19,362 nt of DNA from Aestuariicoccus sp032586235. GTDB lineage: Bacteria; Pseudomonadota; Alphaproteobacteria; Rhodobacterales; Rhodobacteraceae. The stretch lies in the NCBI RefSeq assembly GCF_032586235.1, contig NZ_JAWHTD010000060.1:1-19362 (forward strand). Direction: 5' to 3'. Below the pieces are notes generated by a model. It did no database searches. It was not told where the DNA came from and worked only from the letters and a program-made list of their open reading frames with translations. Position 1 is the first letter of the stretch, and the number at the start of each line of letters is the position of its first letter. This document shows, in pieces, positions 7,539 to 15,407 of the stretch. The position numbers and the translations under genes are program-made.

Positions 7539-7988
7539 TCACGCAGAATGGCTGCTTTTACGGTCTGAAACGGGTTCTCTGAAAAACAGCGAGAACGCCA
7601 GGCTGATAATTGCGGCGCCTGAGATCAATACCCATGGGGCATCTTGAGCAAATCTAAAAGCAGAAGCTTGCTGACTAATTTCAAGCAGCAAGGAGCGACG
7701 ACGATGGAGAGACTTCGAAAGACGCAAGGTTAAGCCGAGAAGGTCGTCAAAGACATTGTCCCCGCTGAACACGCTTGTGCCGGTCACAATACGCCCAGTG
7801 TGGGTATTGCAATAAGCCTGACGCGTTGCGTTCAAAACAAAACGAGCATCGGCGATGTTCGCCAACAATATCTCGACCTGCAGAAAGCTTCGCTCTGGAA
7901 GCCATTCAAAGGTATAAACCAGGCATGAGCATCCCGGACGAGGGCGTCTCTGCGTTCGTTTGGGCGACGAACGGTCGATCAGGAGCAC
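7539..7988 (-). CDS. Doubtful hypothetical protein downstream of LysR
   Basis: A 149-codon frame with a GTG start, 15 bp beyond the LysR stop on the same strand. I do not recognise it. One hydrophobic segment (about residues 117-137, WVLISGAAIISLAFSLFF) looks like a single membrane helix near the C-terminus. The preceding 90 residues are mixed and Arg/Leu-rich, without a known motif. Base composition is visibly more AT-rich than the catabolic genes on its right. It could be a small membrane protein co-transcribed with LysR, a decayed gene fragment, or a chance frame. I favour one of the latter two. Confidence 0.25.
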   Translation of the reverse strand: MLLIDRSSPKRTQRRPRPGCSCLVYTFEWLPERSFLQVEILLANIADARFVLNATRQAYCNTHTGRIVTGTSVFSGDNVFDDLLGLTLRLSKSLHRRRSLLLEISQQASAFRFAQDAPWVLISGAAIISLAFSLFFREPVSDRKSSHSA

Positions 7989-8003
7989 GCTATTCCGCGA
8001 AGG

Positions 8004-8912
8004 TCAGAAAAACTGCAGTTTCTCAAGATACGCTGACAGGCGTTTCTTGAAGTCGAGGCATTCCGGACGGTCGCGCACCGACTGCGTCGTCCAGAAACCG
8101 ACATTGCGCAAGGGGAGTTCCACCGAAAGATCAACTGGGGCGATGCGGAAATCATCTTGAAACGTACCCAGCACGCGAAACGGCAACATGCTGCAAGAGC
8201 GCGTCCGCTCGAGGATGCGGAAGGTCATCGTCACATCCCCGGTGTTTTCCAGGGCCGGAGTGACCGAATGCAATCCCAGCCCGTCCAGCGTGTCGCGGGT
8301 TACGTCAAAGAGCCCCGAGATTTCACCGACCGAGATCCAGTTGTGCTGCGCCAACGCGACAGGAGGCACCGCACGCTCGGCAGCGAGAGGATCGTCCTGT
8401 CCGACAAAAATCGCCAGCCGGTCCTGAAACAACGTCTCCCGGATCAGCTGGCCGTCCTGCCGGTTGAGCTCGTATGGCATGATCGCCACGTCGAGCAGGT
8501 CATTGTGCAGCCGCTCCAGCAGCCGGGCGGCATATTCGCAATAGATCTTCAACCCATAGCCCATCCTCGTGCCGACCAGCCCGGCGAGGAAATCGCCCAT
8601 GATCGTGGTCGCCAGCATCGGGCCGACGCCCACCCGCAGCTCACTGATACCCGAGCGCCATTTCTCGATCGACACATCCGCGCGCTGCGCGCGGCGCATG
8701 ATCTCTCGCCCGTCCTCAGCCAGCCGTGCGCCGATCTCGGTGGGGCTGACCCCGTAGCGGTCGCGCCGCAGGACGGCGCCGCCGACGCGGTCCTCGATCA
8801 ACTTGACCACGCGCGACAGCGACGGCTGCGTGGTGTTGAGCCTTTGCGCGGCCTTGGTCAGGGAGCCAAGCTCGACGATGGTGGCGAGCTGCATCAGGTG
8901 CTTGGGATCCAT
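8004..8912 (-). CDS. LysR-family transcriptional regulator
   Basis: A 302-residue protein of typical LysR length. The N-terminal winged helix is clear: LMQLATIVELGSLTKAAQRL, then NTTQPSLSRVVKLIEDRVG (about residues 6-45), followed by the family's RRDRYGVSPTEIGARLAEDG linker region. A substrate-binding-like effector domain follows (about residues 90-300; ELRVGVGPML at its start). It is divergent from the MBL-hydrolase/demethylase/TRAP operon with a 99-bp shared intergenic region, the standard LysR arrangement for an activator of the neighbouring operon that senses its substrate or an intermediate. Family certain; the inducer is unknown and presumably the compound carried by the TRAP system. 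Confidence 0.93.
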   Translation of the reverse strand: MDPKHLMQLATIVELGSLTKAAQRLNTTQPSLSRVVKLIEDRVGGAVLRRDRYGVSPTEIGARLAEDGREIMRRAQRADVSIEKWRSGISELRVGVGPMLATTIMGDFLAGLVGTRMGYGLKIYCEYAARLLERLHNDLLDVAIMPYELNRQDGQLIRETLFQDRLAIFVGQDDPLAAERAVPPVALAQHNWISVGEISGLFDVTRDTLDGLGLHSVTPALENTGDVTMTFRILERTRSCSMLPFRVLGTFQDDFRIAPVDLSVELPLRNVGFWTTQSVRDRPECLDFKKRLSAYLEKLQFF

Positions 8913-9011
8913 GAGGTATACCAGAAACGAATAGTTACCTTGGATATTAGAATTTTACAGTACACCTGATCCAGCACAATCTCTGCCGCAGTTACTCTGG
9001 GCGGAATCGGT
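8913..9011. promoter_or_regulatory. Divergent LysR/operon control region
   Basis: This 99-bp AT-rich interval separates the divergent LysR and MBL-hydrolase starts and must carry both promoters and the LysR site. The AT-rich stretch at about 8928-8962 is the best place for it and contains T-N11-A candidates, but no single LysR box stands out by symmetry. Confidence 0.45.
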
Positions 9012-9920
9012 ATGGATCTTCAGAAGGACATCTTGCGGATAACCCTGCTGGGAACGGGCATACCGAATCCCGATATCAACGCGTTTGGTACTTCGACGCT
9101 GATCGAGGCGGGCGATCAGAAGGTGATGATCGACTGCGGGCGCGGCACGGTGATCCGCATGTCGCAGATGGGCTTCCCGGTCGGTCATACCGACACGGTG
9201 ATCCTGTCACATTACCATTCGGACCATTACAGCGGCATCTTCGACCTGCTGATGACCGGCACCATCCAGCAGCCGTTTTCCAATCGTGGCAGCCCCCTTC
9301 ATGTCTACGGGCCACCGGGCGTCGAGGATATCGCCGAAGGCGCCTGGATCGCCTCGCGCCCCGACCGTAATATCCGCGTGGCCGACAGCGAGATCGACCC
9401 CGAGCACATGCGCATCATCCCGCATTGTTATGAGAGCGAGGGCGTTGTCTTTGATCGTGGCGGCCTCAGGATCATCGCGATCGAGGTCGATCACGGCGAC
9501 TTCATCCGCCCGGCCTATGCGTTCCGGGTGGAATACGCGGGCCATGTCTTCGTGCACAGCCACGACACCCGCTACAACGAAAACCTGATCGCACAGGCGC
9601 AGGGGGCGGATGTCTTCGTGCACGAGATCGCCGCCGGAACGCCCGAGACCTTTGCCAAGAACCCCAAGGCCAAGATCGCCATCGACCACCATGCGACGCC
9701 GGAGGAGGTCGGGCGCGTCTTTGCCCAGACCCGGCCCAAGCTCGGGATGTTGACCCATCTGGCCTTGCTCCCGCCCGATCCGATGCCCATCACCCAGATG
9801 ATCGGAGAGCTGGCGGCGGAATACGACGGCCTCATCCTCGTGGCCGAAGACCTGATGACCATCGAGATTGGCCGCAACGTGAGCGTGATCCCTTTCCGCC
9901 ACGGCTGCCGACCCAGATGA
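9012..9920 (+). CDS. MBL-fold metallo-hydrolase (RNase Z/arylsulfatase-like)
   Basis: A 302-residue cytoplasmic metallo-beta-lactamase-fold enzyme with no signal peptide. Metal ligands are visible: HYHSDH (residues 67-72), His161 in VDHGDF, Asp185 in HDTRYNE, and His249 in MLTHLALLP, with ITLLGTGIPNPD at the N-terminus. This layout resembles the RNase Z/AtsA-like subgroup, and residues 161-174 (HGDFIRPAYAFRVE) resemble its His-containing motif. It has the full di-metal set, so it is probably active. A housekeeping tRNA 3'-processing role is unlikely, as it sits 13 bp upstream of a demethylase in a transport operon. A hydrolase acting on an ester, lactone or sulfate ester of the imported compound is more plausible. 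The precise reaction cannot be read from sequence. Confidence 0.88.
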   Translation: MDLQKDILRITLLGTGIPNPDINAFGTSTLIEAGDQKVMIDCGRGTVIRMSQMGFPVGHTDTVILSHYHSDHYSGIFDLLMTGTIQQPFSNRGSPLHVYGPPGVEDIAEGAWIASRPDRNIRVADSEIDPEHMRIIPHCYESEGVVFDRGGLRIIAIEVDHGDFIRPAYAFRVEYAGHVFVHSHDTRYNENLIAQAQGADVFVHEIAAGTPETFAKNPKAKIAIDHHATPEEVGRVFAQTRPKLGMLTHLALLPPDPMPITQMIGELAAEYDGLILVAEDLMTIEIGRNVSVIPFRHGCRPR

Positions 9921-9933
9921 AAGGCCAGACGAC

Positions 9934-11319
9934 ATGAAAGACCTATCGCAAGGGATGTACGATACCATGACCAGCCTCCAGCAAAAGATCGACGCCTCTG
10001 GCGGTGTCCTCAACATGCTCCGCGCCTCGCCTATGGGTCATGCGGTTTTCCCCGGCATCCCGGCGGAATTCACCAACTGGCGCGACGAACAGCGCGCCTG
10101 GCACGAGGGCGTGGTGCTTTTCGAGCAATCCTATCACATGACCGAACTGCATCTGCGCGGCGCAGATGCCAAGACATTCGTCACCCGGTTCGCCACCAAC
10201 AACCTGTCCGACCTGCACCCGCTGCGCGCCAAGCAGATGGTGATGGTGGACGAGGCTGGCTTCATGATCTCGGACGCCATCCTGTTTTGCGAGGCGGATG
10301 ATTTCCTACGCGTCGTCGGCCCGCCCACCGCGTCGAACTGGCTGCAATACCAGGCGGAAAAGACCGATCTGGCGGTCGAGGCCACGCGCGACGAGAACAT
10401 GATCGTCCCCCGCGAACGCCGCGACGTGTTCCGCTTTCAGCTTCAGGGGCCGAACGCGCTGTCGCTGGTGCGTGAAGTGGCCGAAGGGCCGATGCCCGAC
10501 ATCAAGTTCTTCCATGTGGGCGAATTCAAGATCGCGGGCCAGACGGTGCGCGCCCTGCGACACGGCATGGCCGGTCAGCCTGGTTTCGAGATCTACGGGC
10601 CGTGGGAGGCGCAGGCCGCCGTGCGCGCCCGCGTCGAGGAGGCCGGTGCCGCCTATGGCCTGCGCAAGGCCGGTGCGGTGACCTATCCGACCGCGGCACA
10701 GGAAAGCGGCTGGATGCCGCGTCCCTTCCCGGCGATCTTCCGCGGCGAAGACACGAGGGGTTTCCGCGAATGGCTCTCGGCAAAGTCTTTCGAGGGCAAC
10801 GCCTCGCTGGGCGGAAGCCTCGTATCCGATGACCTGACCGACTACCTGACCGAACCCTATGAGCTTGGCTACGGGCGGCTGGTGCATTTCGAACATGACT
10901 TCTACGGCCGTGACGCGCTGATGAAGCGCAAGGCGGACACCCCCCGCGCCAAGGTCACGCTCGAATGGAACAACGAGGACGTCTTCCGCGTGCTGCAACA
11001 ATCCCTGCGCATCGACGGTCCGAGGACCAAGTTTCTCGCCCTGCCGATCCCGATGTATGCGACCTTCCAGTACGACGCGGTGCAGGTCGACGGGCGTACC
11101 ATTGGTTCGTCCCAATGGCTTTCCTATTCGTCGAACGCGGGCGCGCTCTTGTCGACGGCGCTGATCGACCCCGCAGAGGCGCAGATCGGTCGCGAGGTGA
11201 CGCTGCTGTGGGGCGAACCCGGTTCCCGCCGCGCCAGTGTCGAGGCGCACGAGGTGACCGGCATCCGCGCAAAGATTGCGCCGGTGCCCTATTTCGAGAA
11301 ATCTATCAAGAAGGACTGA
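9934..11319 (+). CDS. LigM/GcvT-family tetrahydrofolate-dependent O-demethylase-like protein
   Basis: A 461-residue aminomethyltransferase-fold protein colinear with Sphingobium LigM (471 aa; vanillate/3-O-methylgallate demethylase). Shared blocks include EFTNWRDEQRAW, FFHVGEFKIAG, ALRHGMAGQPGFEIYGP, YP..AQESGW, FPAIFRGE, YELGYG.LVHFEHDFYGRDAL and the C-terminal SPVPY/APVPY block. The expected reaction is methyl transfer from a substrate O-methyl (or other methyl) group to tetrahydrofolate. Against remembered LigM residues, catalytic Tyr247 is kept (Tyr251), but Tyr31 becomes Phe39 and the carboxylate-binding Arg122 becomes Pro130. The substrate is thus unlikely to be vanillate. The ATG at 9967 (MTSLQQKID) agrees better with the LigM N-terminus than 9934. 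The protein is followed by a TAXI TRAP system. Related DmdA and DesA functions cannot be excluded. Confidence 0.85.
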   Translation: MKDLSQGMYDTMTSLQQKIDASGGVLNMLRASPMGHAVFPGIPAEFTNWRDEQRAWHEGVVLFEQSYHMTELHLRGADAKTFVTRFATNNLSDLHPLRAKQMVMVDEAGFMISDAILFCEADDFLRVVGPPTASNWLQYQAEKTDLAVEATRDENMIVPRERRDVFRFQLQGPNALSLVREVAEGPMPDIKFFHVGEFKIAGQTVRALRHGMAGQPGFEIYGPWEAQAAVRARVEEAGAAYGLRKAGAVTYPTAAQESGWMPRPFPAIFRGEDTRGFREWLSAKSFEGNASLGGSLVSDDLTDYLTEPYELGYGRLVHFEHDFYGRDALMKRKADTPRAKVTLEWNNEDVFRVLQQSLRIDGPRTKFLALPIPMYATFQYDAVQVDGRTIGSSQWLSYSSNAGALLSTALIDPAEAQIGREVTLLWGEPGSRRASVEAHEVTGIRAKIAPVPYFEKSIKKD

Positions 11320-11414
11320 ACGGCATCCGGCGACCAGCGGCAAACAGCCTGTCAAGGGCGGCAACTGGTGCCGGACGCACCACCAAGGACGTAGTTTCAA
11401 GGGAGGAATACCAG

Positions 11415-12461
11415 ATGAAACGAACCCTGATTGCGGCGCTCGCCACGGGCGCACTTGCGGTATCTCAGGCGCAAGCGACTGAAAACCTGACCGCCATGAC
11501 CTCGGCACCCGGCACGGCGGTTCACCTGACCATCGCCCACCTTGCCGAAGTCGCCGCCGAGCGCGGGCTTGCCGATATCCAGATCACACTCGGTCAGACC
11601 GGGGCGAACGCCACGCAGGCGGTTGCCGAAGGACGCACCGATATCGGCATCTGCCCCTTCATCCTGCCGTTCCTCATGTCCAAGGGTGTCGGCCCCTATG
11701 CCGCCATGGGCCCGGAAAGGGGCGCTGAACTCGCTGCCAACCTGCGCATTCTCTATCCCTATTCCTTCGGGGTCTACACGCTCTATGCCTATGACACGGT
11801 GGGTATTACCGGCTGGGACGGGCTTGAAGGCCGTCGCATCCTGAACGGGCCGCCGCGTGGCGGTGCCACCGCCGAGGCGCGCGGCCTCATCCAGGTTGTG
11901 ACCGGGCTGGAAGACGGCAAGGGCTACGAGGGTATCCAGAGCGACTGGTCGCAGATGGCCACGACGATCACGGAAGGGACCTCCGAGGCGGCGTTGCTGC
12001 CCGAATACATCCCCTCTGACCGTCCGCTTCAGGCGCTTTCCGCTGGCAAGATGACCTTCTGGTCGGTGCCGCAGGATATCTGGGAGGGCGAGGCGATGCA
12101 GCGGCTGCTGGCCGCCCCGGGTTCGGCCCCGGTGGAGTTCACGCTGGAGCAGATGCAGTCCCTTGGCGAGAACGCAACCATCGTGACACAGCCCGACGGC
12201 GTCTTCCGCACTCGTGGATCGGTCGGCGGCAATTGCGTGAACGCCGCCATGGACGAGGAGCTTGCCTACCAGCTCACCAAGGCGCATATCGAAACGCTGC
12301 CCCAGATCTACGAAAAGGCACCCTTCGCACGCAACATCGGGCTGGAAGCACTGGAAGCCAAGGCATCGGGCATGTGCGGGCCGAACCCGGTGACATACCA
12401 CCCCGGCGCGGTCCGCGCCTGGGAAGAAGCAGGCTACAGCCTGCCTGACTGCGCGAAGTAA
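11415..12461 (+). CDS. TAXI-family TRAP transporter substrate-binding protein
   Basis: A 348-residue periplasmic protein of the TAXI (TRAP-associated extracytoplasmic immunogenic) family. The ATG at 11415 is preceded by GGGAGGAA (11400-11407) and yields a signal peptide (MKRTLIAALATGALAVSQAQA, cut near residue 21-22). The mature protein starts with the family's typical layout: ENLTAMTSAPGTAVH, then ITLGQTGANATQAVAEGRTDIGI near residues 56-80, and a later SDWSQMATTITEGTSEAALLPEY segment. It shares an operon with the demethylase and with a 4TM/12TM TRAP permease, so it should deliver that system's substrate. TAXI proteins usually bind small carboxylates, but the ligand cannot be predicted here. 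A hairpin follows the stop. Confidence 0.9.
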   Translation: MKRTLIAALATGALAVSQAQATENLTAMTSAPGTAVHLTIAHLAEVAAERGLADIQITLGQTGANATQAVAEGRTDIGICPFILPFLMSKGVGPYAAMGPERGAELAANLRILYPYSFGVYTLYAYDTVGITGWDGLEGRRILNGPPRGGATAEARGLIQVVTGLEDGKGYEGIQSDWSQMATTITEGTSEAALLPEYIPSDRPLQALSAGKMTFWSVPQDIWEGEAMQRLLAAPGSAPVEFTLEQMQSLGENATIVTQPDGVFRTRGSVGGNCVNAAMDEELAYQLTKAHIETLPQIYEKAPFARNIGLEALEAKASGMCGPNPVTYHPGAVRAWEEAGYSLPDCAK

Positions 12462-12471
12462 CCCCTGACAA

Positions 12472-12494
12472 GAAGGCCGCCCAGGGCGGCCTTC
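12472..12494 (+). terminator. Intra-operon hairpin between TAXI protein and permease
   Basis: Perfect 10-bp arms GAAGGCCGCC (12472-12481) and GGCGGCCTTC (12485-12494) surround a 3-nt loop in the 66-bp gap before the permease. No T run follows. It is probably a processing/stability or partial termination signal giving more binding protein than permease. Confidence 0.75.
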
Positions 12495-12527
12495 GCCCGC
12501 ACGGCAAGCGCCCCGGAGCCACACCGC

Positions 12528-14870
12528 ATGGCCGACACCAACATGCACCCCAAGACCCGGACGCAGGCAGCGCTCGCCTACATGCTGGCGCTTGTCCTCG
12601 TGATCGTCGGCATGGTCAATGCGACCCCGGCGATCCCCGGTTGGGACAGCTTGTGGCAAGACCTGCTGGCGGCAACGGACCTGCGGGTCAGGCGCTTTCC
12701 CTACGAATGGTTCTACCCCATCGTCTTCTTCTGGATGATGGTCATCGTCGTCCTGAGCAATCCGATCCGAAAACGCTGGGAAGACCGCGCGCCGCTGTGG
12801 CGCGGACTGGGGCTGGCGCTCGATATCGGACTGATCCTCGCGGCGGGTGCGATTTCCCTTACGTATCTGGTGGAACACGAAGCCGTCTGCCTCGTGGACA
12901 TCATCACCGGAGAACGCGCCGACCTGATCGCCCGCGCGCTCAAGGCCGAGCAGGACCTCGCACTTGCCATGGGCCTGCCCATGCCCACGAGTGTGGAGAA
13001 CCCGCGTTGTCTCAACGATACCGGGCCCTGGTTGGTTCTGATCGTGGGACTTGCGGTCTTTGTCTTTCTGGCCTTCAACGCCGAGGTCTGGGGCCTGTCG
13101 CTGGTGATGGTGTCGATCCTCTTGGCGCTCTACGCCGTGGGCACGGTGCTGATCTGGTATTTCTTCGGTGCCGACGGGATGAGCAAATATCTCATCACAC
13201 CCCTGGGCGGAGAGCCACGCTCGCTCGCCGACGGGAGGCTCAGGGTGCATGACCTGCTGATCAACCAGGGGTCGGGTCTTCTTGGCCAGTTCCTCCATAT
13301 CATGTTGAACACGGTGTTCCCCTACGTCGTACTGGGCGCCTTGCTTACGGTCTCGGCGGGTGGCAGGACCCTGATCAAGCTGGCTTTCCTCTGGACCCGG
13401 CATCTGCGCGGCGGTCCGGCAAATGCGGCCATCGTCGCCTCGGCCATGTTCGGAACCACCACCGGCACGCCGGTTGTCAATGTGTTGGGCACCGGCACGC
13501 TGACCATTCCCATGATGGTCAAGCGGGGCTTCTCCAAGGTCTACGCGGGTGGGGTAGAGGCGGCCGCCTCTTCGGGCGGGCAGATCATGCCGCCGATCAT
13601 GGGCATTGCGGCCTTCGTCCTGGCCTCCATGACGGGCGTTCCCTACCGCGAAGTCGCCATCGCGGCGGCCATCCCGGCCTTGGCCTATTTCTTCTGCATG
13701 TTCCTGTCGGTGGTCTTCGAAAGCCGCAAGCTGGGGCTTGAGCCTGTGCGCGACCTGACCCCAGACATGCGCCTGACCGGACGCGACCGGATCCACCTGC
13801 TGCAAATCTTCCTACCGCTGGCGCTGATCGTGGTGCTGCTGCTGATCCCCAAGGACGCGATCGGCTGCGATCCCATCTCGCGCCTGCTGGGCGCCGAGAC
13901 CATGCAGATCGGAACGTCCTGTCGCGCCACTGACTTGCCCTGGATCATGCAACTGCTCCAGAACACCGCCGGCGACGCGGGCAGTGTCGGGTGGTGGGCG
14001 GCGATCCTGCTGGCGGCGCTGCTGTTTCTCGATCCCGCGTTCCGCGCCAAGCCGCGTCTTCTGGTCGACGCCCTTGCCGATGCGGGCGTGACGATTTCGA
14101 TGCTCTACCTGATGTTCCTTGCCGTTTCGGTCATTGATATCAGCCTCAATCTCACGGGCCTTGCAAATTTCGTGGCGCTGGACATTCTCGGCTGGCTCAA
14201 GGCGCTGGACCTTGCCAGCGGCACGCCCATCGTTTTCCAGTTTGCCGCGCTCACGGTCGCGATGCTGCTGGCGGTACTTCTCGGCATGGGAATGCCCGCC
14301 GTGCCTGCCTATATCAACGCGGCACTCCTGATGGGGCCGCTGCTTGTCGGGCTCGGGATTGCGCATTTCACCGCGCATATGTTCATCTTCTACTTTGCCT
14401 GCGCCAGCGCCATCACGCCGCCGGTTGCCGTTGCGTCCTATGCCGCCTCCACGATCACCCGCGCCGATCCGATACTGACCAGTTTCTCGGCGGTGCGCTC
14501 CGGCATCGTGATGTTCGTCATCCCGTTCGTATTCGCCTTCTACCCCGAACTGCTGCTGATCGAGGCCGCGCGGCTCAGCCCCGAAACAACCGCAGGCCCC
14601 GTCACCTACCTGCCGGGCTACGGTCCGGGCGTCGACTGGTTCGCGCTGGCCGCGCTGATCTGCCGCCTCGTGCTGGCGCTCTATCTCCTCGCCAGCGTCT
14701 TCGCCCGGTTTGACCTTGCCCGGCTCGGAACCATGGCCTGCATCGCACGGATAACTATCGCGATCCTGCTGGTGAGCTCTTTACCCTTCGCGCAGCTTGT
14801 TGGCTTTGTTGTGGGACTGGCCCTCGTTTTCCTTTCGAAGAAACAGGGGGTCGCATCGCAAACCAGTTAG
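12528..14870 (+). CDS. Fused TRAP transporter permease (DctQM-type, TAXI-associated)
   Basis: A 780-residue membrane protein combining the small 4-TM (DctQ-like) and large 12-TM (DctM-like) subunits, as usual with TAXI binding proteins. Early helices lie at about residues 14-31, 61-78, 94-114 and 166-213. The large domain starts near residue 250. Its hallmark blocks are GPANAAIVASAMFGTTTGTP (296-315), GGVEAAASSGGQIMPPIMG (341-359) and, late in the protein, LGMGMPAVPAYI. In most TAXI permeases I know, the first block reads FGTISGSAVANV; here it is FGTTTGTPVVNV, a divergence in the substrate/ion-binding helical hairpin. Uptake is expected to be driven by a sodium or proton gradient. ATG 12528 gives a short polar N-terminus before the first helix. 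Confidence 0.92.
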   Translation: MADTNMHPKTRTQAALAYMLALVLVIVGMVNATPAIPGWDSLWQDLLAATDLRVRRFPYEWFYPIVFFWMMVIVVLSNPIRKRWEDRAPLWRGLGLALDIGLILAAGAISLTYLVEHEAVCLVDIITGERADLIARALKAEQDLALAMGLPMPTSVENPRCLNDTGPWLVLIVGLAVFVFLAFNAEVWGLSLVMVSILLALYAVGTVLIWYFFGADGMSKYLITPLGGEPRSLADGRLRVHDLLINQGSGLLGQFLHIMLNTVFPYVVLGALLTVSAGGRTLIKLAFLWTRHLRGGPANAAIVASAMFGTTTGTPVVNVLGTGTLTIPMMVKRGFSKVYAGGVEAAASSGGQIMPPIMGIAAFVLASMTGVPYREVAIAAAIPALAYFFCMFLSVVFESRKLGLEPVRDLTPDMRLTGRDRIHLLQIFLPLALIVVLLLIPKDAIGCDPISRLLGAETMQIGTSCRATDLPWIMQLLQNTAGDAGSVGWWAAILLAALLFLDPAFRAKPRLLVDALADAGVTISMLYLMFLAVSVIDISLNLTGLANFVALDILGWLKALDLASGTPIVFQFAALTVAMLLAVLLGMGMPAVPAYINAALLMGPLLVGLGIAHFTAHMFIFYFACASAITPPVAVASYAASTITRADPILTSFSAVRSGIVMFVIPFVFAFYPELLLIEAARLSPETTAGPVTYLPGYGPGVDWFALAALICRLVLALYLLASVFARFDLARLGTMACIARITIAILLVSSLPFAQLVGFVVGLALVFLSKKQGVASQTS

Positions 14871-15407
14871 GTCATATTGCCTGGACATACGATACATTCT
14901 ACGGCCATGAAGCAGCCCGAATACACATTTAGCGAGTGTGGCCAAGTTGCGACCGATAAATCGCGACATTGGCGCAGTTGGACCAAGCGGCGCATGTGCA
15001 CTGCGTTCGGTGGCTCATCGACCTTTCTGATCGTGGATGAGGCGGCAGGTTTGCAAGGTATCACTGCGCGAGATCTTTGCGATGGTTCGATCAATTCGAG
15101 TCCCAACGCAGATATTTGCCTACACAGCAGCGCTGCCTCGTAAATCCCACCATCATCGTTGGCCGGTGAATGTCCACTTCGAGTTGCATACTCAGCATAG
15201 CTCGATGTCGCCGCGAACTTCCCCCTCTGGGCTATGGCGCTGTTCGACGCGGTTGCGAAGCGCGCAAAGCAGTAATTAAGTGTCAGAGATCGGACGGCTG
15301 GTTTGTCCGCAACTCGGACGAAGGCCCGTTTGAAGCGAGGGTCCGGTTCGTCGCTCAAGCGGACATAGGGCTGCCAAAGCAGACGTTGCTCTGTCGAAAT
15401 CTTACCA
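14871..15407. other. 537-bp stretch without a supported gene
   Basis: The composition drops from the GC-rich TRAP operon to a more mixed sequence. Frames on both strands are open over short lengths, including a 213-codon minus frame spanning it, but their translations have low complexity in Ser/Arg/Ala, no motif and no ribosome-binding site. A GTCCG-caact-CGGAC hairpin lies at 15305-15319. I found no copy of the 88-bp repeat here. It may be decayed sequence, which also fits the damaged N-terminus of the gene that follows. Confidence 0.5.

Noticed and set aside
7775..8050. 91-codon plus-strand frame overlapping the LysR 3' end.
   Set aside because: It overlaps the firmly supported LysR gene antisense and has no recognisable features.
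11397..13805. 802-codon minus-strand frame across the TAXI and TRAP genes.
   Set aside because: It is antisense to two well-supported genes and its translation is rich in His, Arg, Gly and Gln without any domain. GC-rich third positions explain the openness.
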